Source: Phycisphaerales bacterium UBA7800
GTDB lineage: Bacteria > Planctomycetota > Phycisphaerae > Phycisphaerales > Phycisphaeraceae
NCBI GenBank assembly: GCA_002480565.1
Contig: DLCK01000041.1
Span: forward strand, 1-64,000
Reading direction: 5' to 3'
DNA length: 64,000 bases
Shown: positions 35,987 through 44,779 of the stretch, one piece after another
Numbering within the stretch: the first letter of the stretch is position 1
Layout of the letters: every line of letters begins with the position of its first letter
Notes under the pieces: generated by a model
Seen by the model: only the letters and a program-made list of their open reading frames with translations
The model's database searches: none
Told to the model about the DNA's origin: nothing
Translations under genes and position numbers: made by a program

Positions 35987-38443
35987 TTATTGATCACACA
36001 CCACCAGCAGGTCACTGATCTGCATTGTGTTTTGCTGCGCTTCGGACAAGTCATGCATCCCCACGGAAATATACTTGACCTGCCCGACATCGAGCCTGCC
36101 ATTGACCATGTCCGGATGGCTGGGCAGGGGTAGAAACTCAGCAAATCCAACGTACGCCACATGCCACTTCCCGTCGGCGGGAACGATTGGTGAACTGATC
36201 CAATACCCACCACCGGTGTTCTCAAAAAGCATCAAACGGATGGCTGCTTTTTGCGTGGTTCGCAAGCGAACAATCAACCCCTGGGCCTGATCCAACGCAT
36301 TGTTGTTAACCAACAGTTTGGGATAGAACCAACGCTCACCGGGCTTTGCAAAACGCACATCCATCTGGATACCGGACTTGCCAACAAAGTCCATTGCCTT
36401 GAGCTTCTGCGTTCCATGTCCTGCCATATTTTTTTGCCATGCGGAAACGTCATTGACGTCTAACCTGCGGACTTTGGGGAAGCTTGCCAACAACGTGGAC
36501 AATTCGCCTTCAAGTCGAAACGGCATGGCCAAAGGCGCTGCAGCTTGCCCGGTTTCATCCACTGCTTTGACCACAATTGCTTCTGTGTGCACGGCATTGA
36601 GTAATGCCGACGCATCAATCTGCCAATGTATTTTTCGCATACTTTGTGGTGGCAGTTCAACGCTTTGCGTTTGACCCGTCGCCGAATCATCTTGCCCTGG
36701 CAGGATCAATTGAGCCTTTACCTGATGAGCTACCGTATCCAGATTCGTCACCTTCACATTGAGATTCAGCGCATCTGCATGTCCCGGCAACACGATGTAT
36801 CGCGCGGTTGAATAGTTAACCTGCCTGGGGTCAAGTTCATGTTGCAGAATGATCGGACTGGCTAAAACAGGCTTGTTTACAGGCTTTTTTGCAACATTAC
36901 AGTGTTGCATCGCACGCGTGTCGATCTTGAGATATTCCTTTAACGCATCACGATCAACCCATGCATATGCCAAACCATCTGTGAACGTGAATGTGTTTTG
37001 CTCATCCATTTTGATTGCTTGCCCATCGACTGCTTCGACGCGTGTGGGGCTTAACGGCAGTATCACTCTCGCCGCCGCCAAGGAGTCAGCGATCAACACG
37101 ACGACTGCTTGCTGCGTCTGGCCTGCAAAAACCTGCGCGGTGAGATTGGCTTTGGAGTTGACCTGAAGGTCACCGATGTATTGTTGATGCGAAAGCACAC
37201 GGACGTTTTGCACATACGCTGCCATGGATCGAAGAGGCGTGAGTTCTTTGCCAATCATGGAGAAACTCTTCGTCCCTCCCTCTTCGTAAAACGGCATGCA
37301 GAATGGGAAATAATGGGCGATGCCATTGGCTTTGGCGATGGTTGATTTGGCTGCAATCTGCCAGGCGGAGTTAGCGTCTTCATCCCGCGAGGCTCGACCG
37401 GACCCTTTGGCCCAGGGGTAACCACATTCGGTAAGCCACAACGGTTTGGACTGTCGGTCATAACGCTTGAGCCACGCCCGGTAATCAGCAATCAGATTTT
37501 CAAGTTGTACTGCGCGGCGATAGTCATGAAAACTCACAAAGTCCACACTGTCGAACATGCCGTTGCGTGCCAGAAAATCCTCGTAAGTTCCGGGATTATT
37601 GCCAATGAGTACACCACCACCTATGGGCATGGCAACGCCATCACGATCCTTGAATGTCCAATGCATTGCATGAACAAGCGGTGCATATTGATCGGCTGGC
37701 AAGTCCGAACCATACCCGCCATCTGGCTCGTTCCAGACTTCAAGTCCGCCCCACGTTGCAAGCCATCGCTGATGAATCACCGGCCACGCATTGGGGACAG
37801 GAAGTAAGTTCTGAGGCAAACGTGATGCAACCGGGAACGTCCCACGCGCCGGCCCCGGATCATGGAACATCTCCAAGACCTTGATGCCATGCGCTGCATA
37901 GAGTTTGCGAACCTGATCTGCGTGATCGTGCTCATTCCAGTTCCACTGATCCAGTTTTGGATTAACCCCGCTCCAGCGAAAACGATCACGAGCAAAACCA
38001 ATCCCGCTGCGTTGAAGCATTTTCACAATGACGGGGCGTTTTTCATCTCGGCGTTCAAGCCATGTGAGTACGACATCCATCCCGAAATAGTCATCGACTT
38101 TTCCTGTATGCCCCGGTTGCGAAATGATGCCAAAGGATTGTGATCCGATTTGCAGATCGTAATAGCCTTGCGCCAAAGTCACGGTCAATTGCAATTGCCC
38201 ATTGACAACTTTGGCGGTTGGGGCAGGTTGTGGACGATTTTGATAATCACGCAATGTGCAGGGAATGCTGCTGCCTTGAGGCAGATCACTTTGCCAACGC
38301 AAGGTTGTTGACTGCATGGGTGTGACAAAGAAATCATGAGGCGTAATGGGTTCAATATGCACTTGCGCGATGACATTAGCTGTACATAGCAGCAGACAAA
38401 AACCCGCCCAACCCAAGATCACATTCACATGACAATTCTTCAA
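35987..38443 (-). CDS. Large secreted clan GH-A glycoside hydrolase
   Basis: About 819 residues. I start at TTG 38441-38443, because GGAG (38451-38454) lies seven bases upstream and the product then opens with a signal peptide (VILGWAGFCLLLCTANVIA). A GTG at 38428 is the alternative. After a ~100-residue beta domain comes a TIM barrel with acid/base Glu239 (EVWNEPD) and nucleophile Glu339 (WLTECGYPW), as in GH39/GH5-like families. The C-terminal ~350 residues comprise beta-sandwich domains, the last being CBM-like. First structural gene after the regulator 38549-39715 (105-base gap). Substrate unknown. Confidence 0.75.
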   Translation of the reverse strand: MKNCHVNVILGWAGFCLLLCTANVIAQVHIEPITPHDFFVTPMQSTTLRWQSDLPQGSSIPCTLRDYQNRPQPAPTAKVVNGQLQLTVTLAQGYYDLQIGSQSFGIISQPGHTGKVDDYFGMDVVLTWLERRDEKRPVIVKMLQRSGIGFARDRFRWSGVNPKLDQWNWNEHDHADQVRKLYAAHGIKVLEMFHDPGPARGTFPVASRLPQNLLPVPNAWPVIHQRWLATWGGLEVWNEPDGGYGSDLPADQYAPLVHAMHWTFKDRDGVAMPIGGGVLIGNNPGTYEDFLARNGMFDSVDFVSFHDYRRAVQLENLIADYRAWLKRYDRQSKPLWLTECGYPWAKGSGRASRDEDANSAWQIAAKSTIAKANGIAHYFPFCMPFYEEGGTKSFSMIGKELTPLRSMAAYVQNVRVLSHQQYIGDLQVNSKANLTAQVFAGQTQQAVVVLIADSLAAARVILPLSPTRVEAVDGQAIKMDEQNTFTFTDGLAYAWVDRDALKEYLKIDTRAMQHCNVAKKPVNKPVLASPIILQHELDPRQVNYSTARYIVLPGHADALNLNVKVTNLDTVAHQVKAQLILPGQDDSATGQTQSVELPPQSMRKIHWQIDASALLNAVHTEAIVVKAVDETGQAAAPLAMPFRLEGELSTLLASFPKVRRLDVNDVSAWQKNMAGHGTQKLKAMDFVGKSGIQMDVRFAKPGERWFYPKLLVNNNALDQAQGLIVRLRTTQKAAIRLMLFENTGGGYWISSPIVPADGKWHVAYVGFAEFLPLPSHPDMVNGRLDVGQVKYISVGMHDLSEAQQNTMQISDLLVVCDQ

Positions 38444-38548
38444 ATCCCAACTCCTCAAATGGATTGCAAATACAGTTGATGCGCAGGATAAGTCTCCAAT
38501 GCCTGCGCATCGCAAAAACCGATTTAAATCAAGTGAATACCAGACGGA

Positions 38549-39715
38549 TCAATCACGCACGCCGTGTGATCCACATGAATCCCGAACCACGAGCCGGGGT
38601 TTTAGTATGGTGTGTCGCAACGGCTCATCGGCATTGGCTTGATCAAACATATTCACCAATCGCTCGATAGCCTGTTTGCCCAACTCTTCAAAAGGTTGTT
38701 GCACGGTCGTGAGTCCGAATTGTGTAGCAGGATCAAGGATCGGCCGCACATCATCAAAGCCCATCAATGCCACTTCCTGTGGTACGCAGACTTTCGCTTC
38801 CTGAAGCGCCCAGTACGCACCATGAGCCATGTCATCGACAAAACAAATGATGCCATCACAGGGCAATTTGTTTTCATATTGCATCAGCCATCCGCCGACG
38901 ATCTGGCGGGCAGAAATTTCCTGACTTTGGCCGTACCCGACTTTGCCATGAAGCACAGGTTCAGGGTCCAGGCCGTGATCTTTCATGGCATTGCGGAATC
39001 CGGCCAAGCGACTGCGTTCGGCAATGCCTGCTTCTTCACCCCATGAGATCACCGCCAGACGGCGACACCCGAGCATGAGCATATGCTGCGTGGCCATGTG
39101 CATACCTGCCACCACATCGGTGAGGACGCAAGGATAATCAATCCCCGGCACGTAACGGTCAAGCAGGACGACTTTCACGCCATCGCGAATGCCTTGCTCC
39201 AAGAGCTCCAGGCATTCAACACGCGTGACGTTATCCTGGTCAAGAAACACCACAAGGCCTTCAATCTCACTGGCAAACATTTCACGGAGTTGCTCGATCT
39301 GCCGATCCGGATTGCCACGGTCATGCGTGAGTACCAGACGGAATCCCAAGGCATCACAGGCCACTTCGGCACCACTGGCAACACGCGCGATGGCGGGGAC
39401 TTCCACTGTGGGCACGGACAAACCAATGAGACTGCCCGTTGCCCGAGCACCCGAGGTGTTGGCGGCAGCACGCTGGTTGCGCAACGGGTCATCCAAAACC
39501 GCACAGACATACGTACCACTGCCCTGCCGGGACTCAAGCACATTCTGCTCAACCAATACACGCACGGCACGGCGAAGCGTCTGACGGCTGACTTTAAGCT
39601 CACTAGCCAACTGCCGTTCAGGTGGCAAGCGATCCCCAAGCTGCATCTGTGATACCAGATGCTGCAAATCAAGCATCAATCGCGAGTATCGGGGCATCGA
39701 ATCCACAACTGACAT
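38549..39715 (-). CDS. GntR-family regulator with LacI-type sensor domain
   Basis: 388 residues. A GntR winged helix occupies ~12-75 (MQLGDRLPPERQLASELKVSRQTLRRAVRVL, wing GSGTYVCA). The LacI-type domain follows: LIGLSVP start, LTHDRGNPDRQIEQLREM, VVLLDRYVPG, CFVDDMAHGAYWALQE, and VALMGFDDVRPILDP, the standard effector-domain landmarks. Predicted to control the downstream GH-SGNH-pseudopilin genes and itself. A promoter with palindrome ACCA..TGGT lies at 39760-39787. Of the four regulators in the window this one has the most canonical domain structure. Confidence 0.92.
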   Translation of the reverse strand: MSVVDSMPRYSRLMLDLQHLVSQMQLGDRLPPERQLASELKVSRQTLRRAVRVLVEQNVLESRQGSGTYVCAVLDDPLRNQRAAANTSGARATGSLIGLSVPTVEVPAIARVASGAEVACDALGFRLVLTHDRGNPDRQIEQLREMFASEIEGLVVFLDQDNVTRVECLELLEQGIRDGVKVVLLDRYVPGIDYPCVLTDVVAGMHMATQHMLMLGCRRLAVISWGEEAGIAERSRLAGFRNAMKDHGLDPEPVLHGKVGYGQSQEISARQIVGGWLMQYENKLPCDGIICFVDDMAHGAYWALQEAKVCVPQEVALMGFDDVRPILDPATQFGLTTVQQPFEELGKQAIERLVNMFDQANADEPLRHTILKPRLVVRDSCGSHGVRD

Positions 39716-39759
39716 CAGGCAAACTCCAGACCAGTAAACAGACCATTAAACGGCTCTGA

Positions 39760-39787
39760 ATAATACCAATCAAAACCAAATGGTCAA
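39760..39787 (-). promoter_or_regulatory. Promoter of the regulator gene with overlapping palindrome
   Basis: Minus-strand -35 TTGACC (39782-39787), 16-base spacer and -10 TATTAT (39760-39765). The palindrome ACCAAATGGT (39775-39784) overlaps the -35 and spacer. A 12-base imperfect tandem repeat (39729-39752, GACCAGTAAACA / GACCATTAAACG) lies in the leader between promoter and start codon. Confidence 0.5.
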
Positions 39788-39876
39788 GCATTCACAACAA
39801 CTAAAAATAACAAAATTATCATAAATACATTTTTTATAAATATTTGTATTCAATATTTTTTCAATCCAATTTTAAT

Positions 39877-39894
39877 ATACCAATTTATACCAAT
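39877..39894. repeat. Two ATACCAAT direct repeats on one helical turn
   Basis: ATACCAAT at 39877-39884 and 39887-39894 are ten bases apart. A third copy is at 39763-39770 on the regulator promoter. Same-face spacing suggests a protein-binding array in the AT-rich gap upstream of the regulator 38549-39715. Confidence 0.35.
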
Positions 39895-39962
39895 TGACGT
39901 TTCATGTAATCACTTATTGTCAATCTCAATGGGAATGATATGGGATTGAGGTCACTGAGGAA

Positions 39963-40775
39963 TCAGTTGACCTGTAGACATTGCTTTAACACATCCGCCA
40001 AACCGCCTGCCAATTCGAGCTCCATCATGCCCAGGGGGAAGAAGAGTTCGAGCATGGCAGCACCGTCAAACTGTGTCATCAATGGGCCGAGGGTATCCCA
40101 GTCGATACTGCCATGACCGGGGATCAGATGCGAGTCGAATTTCTGGTTGTTGTCACTGATGTGCATGTAGTCGATCACATCCAGAGACTGCTTGAAATGC
40201 TCGACCACATCACAGGTCATATGTGCGTGGCCGGTGTCGAAACACATTTTCAGATTCGGGCTGTTGATCTGTCGGATCATTGTTGCCAATGCCCCAGGAT
40301 CGGAACCTGCGTTGAACGTGGCGGGAATGTTTTCCATCAGGAAGGTGACACCAAGCTCTTGGCCCATTTGAGCAAGCTCGTGCATGGACTGCTTCAAGGG
40401 TGCCTGTCGCTGGGTTCGCTGCGGATCACTTAAGGGCTTGCCATCGGCTGTGGGCGATCCGGGATGGACCACCACCTTGGGGCCGCCCAGCTGCAAAGCC
40501 AATTCCGCTTCGAGTCGATAGACTTGCACGGAGGCTTTGCGAACCGACTCATCAGGCGATGATGGATCATACTTCTTGCCAAAGACACCATGGATTGAAT
40601 CGTAACCAAGGCCCAGATCATCAGCGACCTGCTTGACATATTTTATGTCCGGCGGATTTGATTCATTGCGATAGTATTGCAGCGCGACGCACCCCAACTG
40701 CTTGTAGACATCAAGCAAAGCCGGTGGGTCGAAGTCAGCAAAACCAAATGAAGCAATCGTTGCGAGGTAGGCCAT
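39963..40775 (-). CDS. Sugar phosphate isomerase/epimerase-like TIM-barrel protein
   Basis: 270 residues of the xylose isomerase-like/AP endonuclease 2 superfamily. Metal-site motifs: FLMENIPATF (Glu), CFDTGHAHM (Asp-His), YMHISDNNQKFDSHLIPGHGSIDW (His, Asp and a final His) and Glu in MLELFFPL. These enzymes isomerise or epimerise sugars or inositols; the substrate cannot be read. No signal peptide. There is no clear ribosome binding site at the ATG. It precedes a regulator/CAZyme module but is separated by a ~250-base AT-rich gap; the upstream gene is the phosphorylase at 40861. Linked function is not certain. Confidence 0.8.
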   Translation of the reverse strand: MAYLATIASFGFADFDPPALLDVYKQLGCVALQYYRNESNPPDIKYVKQVADDLGLGYDSIHGVFGKKYDPSSPDESVRKASVQVYRLEAELALQLGGPKVVVHPGSPTADGKPLSDPQRTQRQAPLKQSMHELAQMGQELGVTFLMENIPATFNAGSDPGALATMIRQINSPNLKMCFDTGHAHMTCDVVEHFKQSLDVIDYMHISDNNQKFDSHLIPGHGSIDWDTLGPLMTQFDGAAMLELFFPLGMMELELAGGLADVLKQCLQVN

Positions 40776-40860
40776 GGTGGGATGTATTCTAGCCGGAGCG
40801 GCCTTGTTTTGTCGCGTAAAACATCAACGACATCGCCAAGCGTTGAACATGGCAAGTCAA

Positions 40861-41748
40861 TCAATCGAAGTATCGCCCCCATAGCACATTCAATCGCTGG
40901 GCCTGCTCTGTGTCGATATGCTGCTTGTTGGACCAAATGGCAAGCTTCAGGGCATCATGCGCAGGACTTGGCGTGGTCAGCAGTATTTGAATATCGGCCA
41001 GTGCCGCTTTGATCAGTTCGATACCAGCAGCGCTTGCCTTGTTGAGATTGCCAATGATTTCCGAGAGTAAATCCGTTTGATTGACGTTCGGATCATGGGG
41101 TCGCCAACAGTCATAATCCGTGGGCAGGCCAATGAGTGCGTAGGCAATTTCCGCTTCACGGGCGAGCTTGGCTTCGGGCATACAGGTCATGCCAATAAGG
41201 TCTCCGCCCCATGCACGATGCATGTTTGATTCGGCCTTGGTGGAAAAGCCGGGACCTTCCATGACGACATAGGTGCCTTTGTCATGAACGGTGTGGTTGG
41301 CGAGTTTGGCTTTGGCAGCATCCAAGAGCCACTGACGCATCACCGGGCAGAAGGGTTCAGCCAACTCGACATGCACCGCAGCACAATCGTAAAACGTGTT
41401 GGCACGCTTGTAGGTTTTATCGATGACTTGATCGACGATCACCAGATCACCGGGCGCCATCTGCTCACGCAATGAGCCAGTCGCGCCGCTTGCGACAATG
41501 TGCGTGACCCCCAGTTCCTTGAGTGCATAGATGTTCGCACGATAGGGAACCAGACTTGGATTAAGCGTATGCCCGATGCCATGACGCTGGAGGATGCAGA
41601 TGTCCACACCTTGCCATTGTGTCTCAACGATTGGAGAAGAAGGTTTGCCAAAGGGCGTGTCGGGGAATACGGTTTGCCCCTGCTCACCACCGATTGCATC
41701 GCCCAGTCCTGATCCGCCGATCACGCCGATTTTGATGTGCTGTGTCAT
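40861..41748 (-). CDS. mtnP: S-methyl-5'-thioadenosine phosphorylase
   Basis: 295 residues. MtnP cleaves methylthioadenosine with phosphate to adenine and 5-methylthioribose-1-phosphate in methionine salvage. Motifs: IGVIGGSGLGDA, ILQRHGIGHTLNPSLVPYRANI, VASGATGSLRE, VVMEGPGFSTKAES and GMTCMPEAKLAREAEI, all typical of MTAP-type trimeric purine phosphorylases. C-terminal region binds the 5'-thio moiety. It might have broader purine activity, but the length and motifs favour MTA. It is the first gene of a small minus-strand group with the isomerase-like gene (85-base gap). Confidence 0.92.
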   Translation of the reverse strand: MTQHIKIGVIGGSGLGDAIGGEQGQTVFPDTPFGKPSSPIVETQWQGVDICILQRHGIGHTLNPSLVPYRANIYALKELGVTHIVASGATGSLREQMAPGDLVIVDQVIDKTYKRANTFYDCAAVHVELAEPFCPVMRQWLLDAAKAKLANHTVHDKGTYVVMEGPGFSTKAESNMHRAWGGDLIGMTCMPEAKLAREAEIAYALIGLPTDYDCWRPHDPNVNQTDLLSEIIGNLNKASAAGIELIKAALADIQILLTTPSPAHDALKLAIWSNKQHIDTEQAQRLNVLWGRYFD

Positions 41749-41816
41749 GAGTGAAATGATACGAAAGATTGGTAGTTGATGCGCAGCAAGGTGGATGTAA
41801 AAAAGGTGTCAGCAAA

Positions 41817-43175
41817 TCACTTGGCAACGCGGATCGCCATGGAAAACATCATGCTGTGCCATCCATTTTCCACACGGTAAAGAATCCGATTGCGTCCAGC
41901 CTTAAATGCGACTTTGCGATAGCCTTCATTGGGTCGCCAAACCTTAAGCGTGTCACCGCTGATCCAGACGGGCAAATTGTTAACCCATATATTGGCCTTA
42001 TCATCCGAGCCGATGGAGATCCACAGGTCCATGTCTTTTTCAAAATACAACTCTGAATATGCGTACCAAATGCCGTACGGCTCCGCGTCGATGGGAACCA
42101 CGCGCAGATCACGACTCTGTTGAAACTGCCAACGAATCTGCCGACCCTCCTTACCGATGTACACCGCATCCAGATCGACCACCGACTCAGGCGGGAATTT
42201 ACGATTGAGATTCACACGTGAAGGATTGGGGAACGGGCCAATGGTGTACCAGGTATCCACGAACAACCATTCCGTCGGATCACCTTTTTCAGTGACCATG
42301 CGTCCCAGCGTCCCCATCTCCGGCTTGGGCTTGGCAAGTTTGGAAAGCTCCTTGCGTTCACCTTCACTGATATTGCGTGCCTGAGCCTTCATTTCCTGAC
42401 GCTCAAGTTGCGACATCGGTGGCACGTTCGCGGATTGCGTCTGCTGCTGATGAGCCATCACCTGACGCATCGCTTGAGAGACATCCTTGAAATGACTTTC
42501 ATCTTCCTTGGCCAACTCCACCAGATCATTTAAGCTCTGATCCTTGGCATCCAATTGCTCTTGTTCTTTTTTCTCTTCTTCCGTGGACTGCTCTTTGGCT
42601 TGTTGCTTTTGCTGCTGTGCCTGAACCTGCTGCTCTTGCTTCTGTTCTTCTTCAGGGTCGAACTGTTCTTTAGCAACGATCTCTTCGAGCTTGATTTCCT
42701 GTTGGTTTTCAAGATGCTGTTCGATGACCACTTTGGCCTGCTCGATTTCCAACAGCAGTTTTTCGGTCAACTCAATGAGCATCTCCACCTGCTGCTGCAC
42801 GGTGGCGATTTCATCTTTGTGTGGTTGAATCTGTTTGGGCAACTGAACCGGTTTGCGAAGTAGCTTCACATCAATCGGATCAAGGATCGGCATGACATCA
42901 TTGATATTGCCATAGGCTTCGCGGAATGGGATATTAAGCGTCACCGACAATTCCAACGCCTTGATCCGCCGGTAATCGTCACAGGTCTTGCGCATCGTCG
43001 CAATCGCCAAACGGTGCAACGCAATAATACGTCCGCCTTGGGTTCCATCTGCCATCGCATCGGTAATGGTCTGCTCATCGGTGGCAGGTGTTTGAACTTT
43101 GGGTTGAGCAACAAGCTTTGCAGAAGACAAAGCCAGACACATCAACAAACTCAAAATCAAGATGCGTGTCTTCAT
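41817..43175 (-). CDS. Secreted protein with coiled coil and C-terminal PA14-like domain, in ExbB/ExbD operon
   Basis: 452 residues with signal peptide (MKTRILILSLLMCLALSSA, cleavage near VAQ-P). Residues ~60-160 are helical. Residues ~160-220 are extremely rich in Gln, Glu and Lys (coiled coil). Residues ~300-452 form a beta domain with VDTWYTIGPFPNP, DLWISIGSDDKANIWVNN and GRNRILYRVENG, resembling PA14-like sugar- or surface-binding domains. It overlaps the preceding TonB/TolA-like gene by four bases (ATGA). This pairing suggests the periplasmic or outer-membrane partner that the energised complex acts on. No named family. Confidence 0.7.
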   Translation of the reverse strand: MKTRILILSLLMCLALSSAKLVAQPKVQTPATDEQTITDAMADGTQGGRIIALHRLAIATMRKTCDDYRRIKALELSVTLNIPFREAYGNINDVMPILDPIDVKLLRKPVQLPKQIQPHKDEIATVQQQVEMLIELTEKLLLEIEQAKVVIEQHLENQQEIKLEEIVAKEQFDPEEEQKQEQQVQAQQQKQQAKEQSTEEEKKEQEQLDAKDQSLNDLVELAKEDESHFKDVSQAMRQVMAHQQQTQSANVPPMSQLERQEMKAQARNISEGERKELSKLAKPKPEMGTLGRMVTEKGDPTEWLFVDTWYTIGPFPNPSRVNLNRKFPPESVVDLDAVYIGKEGRQIRWQFQQSRDLRVVPIDAEPYGIWYAYSELYFEKDMDLWISIGSDDKANIWVNNLPVWISGDTLKVWRPNEGYRKVAFKAGRNRILYRVENGWHSMMFSMAIRVAK

Positions 43176-44266
43176 GATGCAGGCACCTCACTTGCGGACT
43201 CATCAGCCTGATCTTTTGTCGCGGCCAAGACCTGCTCAATCACCTGTGTTTCCAAAGCTGATGCTTCAGCTAAGTTGTCTATCGCTAATTGCAGATACTC
43301 AGGCAGCTTGGTTTGAATGTTTAAACCATTAAAAGCTTTGACACATTCATCAAGACGTTTATTCACGCGGTCAAATTGATACTTGTTATCCCGTGCTTTG
43401 CGATTGGCATCACTTAGCGGTTTGCGATCTGTTTTGTATTGTTCGTTGAGTTTTTTAAAGACTTCGTTTGCCTCATTGATCGCATCATTGTTTCTCGGTT
43501 TGACTTTACGTAGTGCCTGCATTTGATCCAAGACCGCTTTGCGTTTGGCAGCCAACTCATCGTAGGCTTTTTTCACGCGTTCGTGCTCATCACGGCTGGC
43601 TTGCATGGCTGATCCCAAAAGCTTTACCTGCGCTTTGGATTCCTGAATCTCACGTTCAAGTCGACGATGACGGCCCAGCAAACTCCCAATATCGCGCAGG
43701 GGTTTTTCGACTTTAAACAAGGCGGTTTCTGCCAACGCATGCATTTGCGCGATCGTCTCATCAGACGAAAGCAGTAACACGCCACGACGCACTTCATCCA
43801 AAGCCGAGATCATCACGGGGACTTTTTCCTGGCCGGCTTTGGAAGCAATGTCGAAATTCTTCGTCGCCTTGGCCTGCACCAAAACCTGCATCAGTGATTC
43901 CTGATCGGCTTTAAGCGCTGCAGCATACTTTTCAAAGCGCATCAATGCGGTGGCTTTTTGGTTTTCCTCGAAAGGTTGGAAGTGGGCGTTGAGCGTGTCG
44001 AAGTTGGTGGCCATGCGATCCTGCCCATTTTTGAGCAGCGTAACACGATCTTCTAATTCTTCTGCGACGCTGCGTTGCATTTGCTCAATGACTTTTTCCA
44101 ACTCCTTGCCACGGATGAGTGCTTCGCGTTTGGGCTTACCCCGTTCGAGCATGATGTTGCGCACCGGGCCGTACCAAATGAGCCAACCCAGAATCGCCAC
44201 ATGCAGAATCATGGACAACACCCAGTACGGTGATCGCGAGAGCCAGGATGTACGTGCGTTGTTCAT
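43172..44266 (-). CDS. TonB/TolA-like energy transducer with long coiled coil
   Basis: 364 residues: cytoplasmic N-terminus of ~13 residues, one TM (~14-34), then an almost wholly helical periplasmic region to the C-terminus (Lys/Glu/Gln/Asp-rich). The TM contains Ser18-X3-His22 (LSMILHVA), the SxxxH motif that in TonB and TolA couples to ExbB/ExbD. There is no classical TonB C-terminal YP fold. It lies directly after ExbD and ExbB genes and overlaps the PA14-like gene, as a transducer would. Alternative: a structural tether in the same complex. Confidence 0.65.
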   Translation of the reverse strand: MNNARTSWLSRSPYWVLSMILHVAILGWLIWYGPVRNIMLERGKPKREALIRGKELEKVIEQMQRSVAEELEDRVTLLKNGQDRMATNFDTLNAHFQPFEENQKATALMRFEKYAAALKADQESLMQVLVQAKATKNFDIASKAGQEKVPVMISALDEVRRGVLLLSSDETIAQMHALAETALFKVEKPLRDIGSLLGRHRRLEREIQESKAQVKLLGSAMQASRDEHERVKKAYDELAAKRKAVLDQMQALRKVKPRNNDAINEANEVFKKLNEQYKTDRKPLSDANRKARDNKYQFDRVNKRLDECVKAFNGLNIQTKLPEYLQLAIDNLAEASALETQVIEQVLAATKDQADESASEVPAS

Positions 44267-44356
44267 ATCTTAAATTACGTGTTGAACCGCGGTATTACTC
44301 AGAGAAATACATTGATTCCTTACCGGATGCTTCAAAAATTCCGGGGCTTCCGGGGG

Positions 44357-44779
44357 TTATTTTTTGTTGACATTTTCGCGTTTGGAGTTGATGGACAGAT
44401 TGGTAAGACGTTCAAATCGCGCCATGTCCAAAATCATCATCACACGTTCAAAAGCTACGCCACGATCTGCATCAAGTCTGATCTTTCGAGCTGGATCATC
44501 TGCTGCAATGCGACGGAATTCGGCCTGCAACAATGCGACTGTAACTGGCGCCCCGTCGAGATAAAAATTGCCATCCACATCGACACTGACAACCGCCATG
44601 TCCGGCGGCTGCTGCACTTCGATGGATGCTGCAATCTCTGGCAACTCCAATGGCAATTCCTTGTCAATCTTGCGCAAGGTACTTGCGACAAGAAAGAAAA
44701 TCAGCAGCAGAAACACACAGTCGATCAGCGGCGCCATCTGCACTTCCAACGAATCATCATCACGCAGATCAACCTGCAT
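44357..44779 (-). CDS. exbD: ExbD/TolR biopolymer transport protein
   Basis: 140 residues. A short N-terminus leads to the single TM, with MAPLIDCVFLLLIFFLVAST containing the proton-path Asp20. The periplasmic domain has ELPEIA, VDGNFYLDG and a final strand (VAFERVMMILDMARFERL). With ExbB it forms the proton-driven motor. It overlaps the 3' end of the exbB-like gene by 11 bases and precedes the SxxxH protein by 90 bases. ExbD versus TolR cannot be separated by sequence alone. Confidence 0.93.
   Translation of the reverse strand: MQVDLRDDDSLEVQMAPLIDCVFLLLIFFLVASTLRKIDKELPLELPEIAASIEVQQPPDMAVVSVDVDGNFYLDGAPVTVALLQAEFRRIAADDPARKIRLDADRGVAFERVMMILDMARFERLTNLSINSKRENVNKK

Noticed and set aside
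42555..42863. Leu/Phe-rich plus-strand frame that looks like a membrane protein
   Set aside because: It is the complement of the Gln/Glu/Lys-rich coiled coil of the gene at 41817-43175; the hydrophobic look is an artefact.
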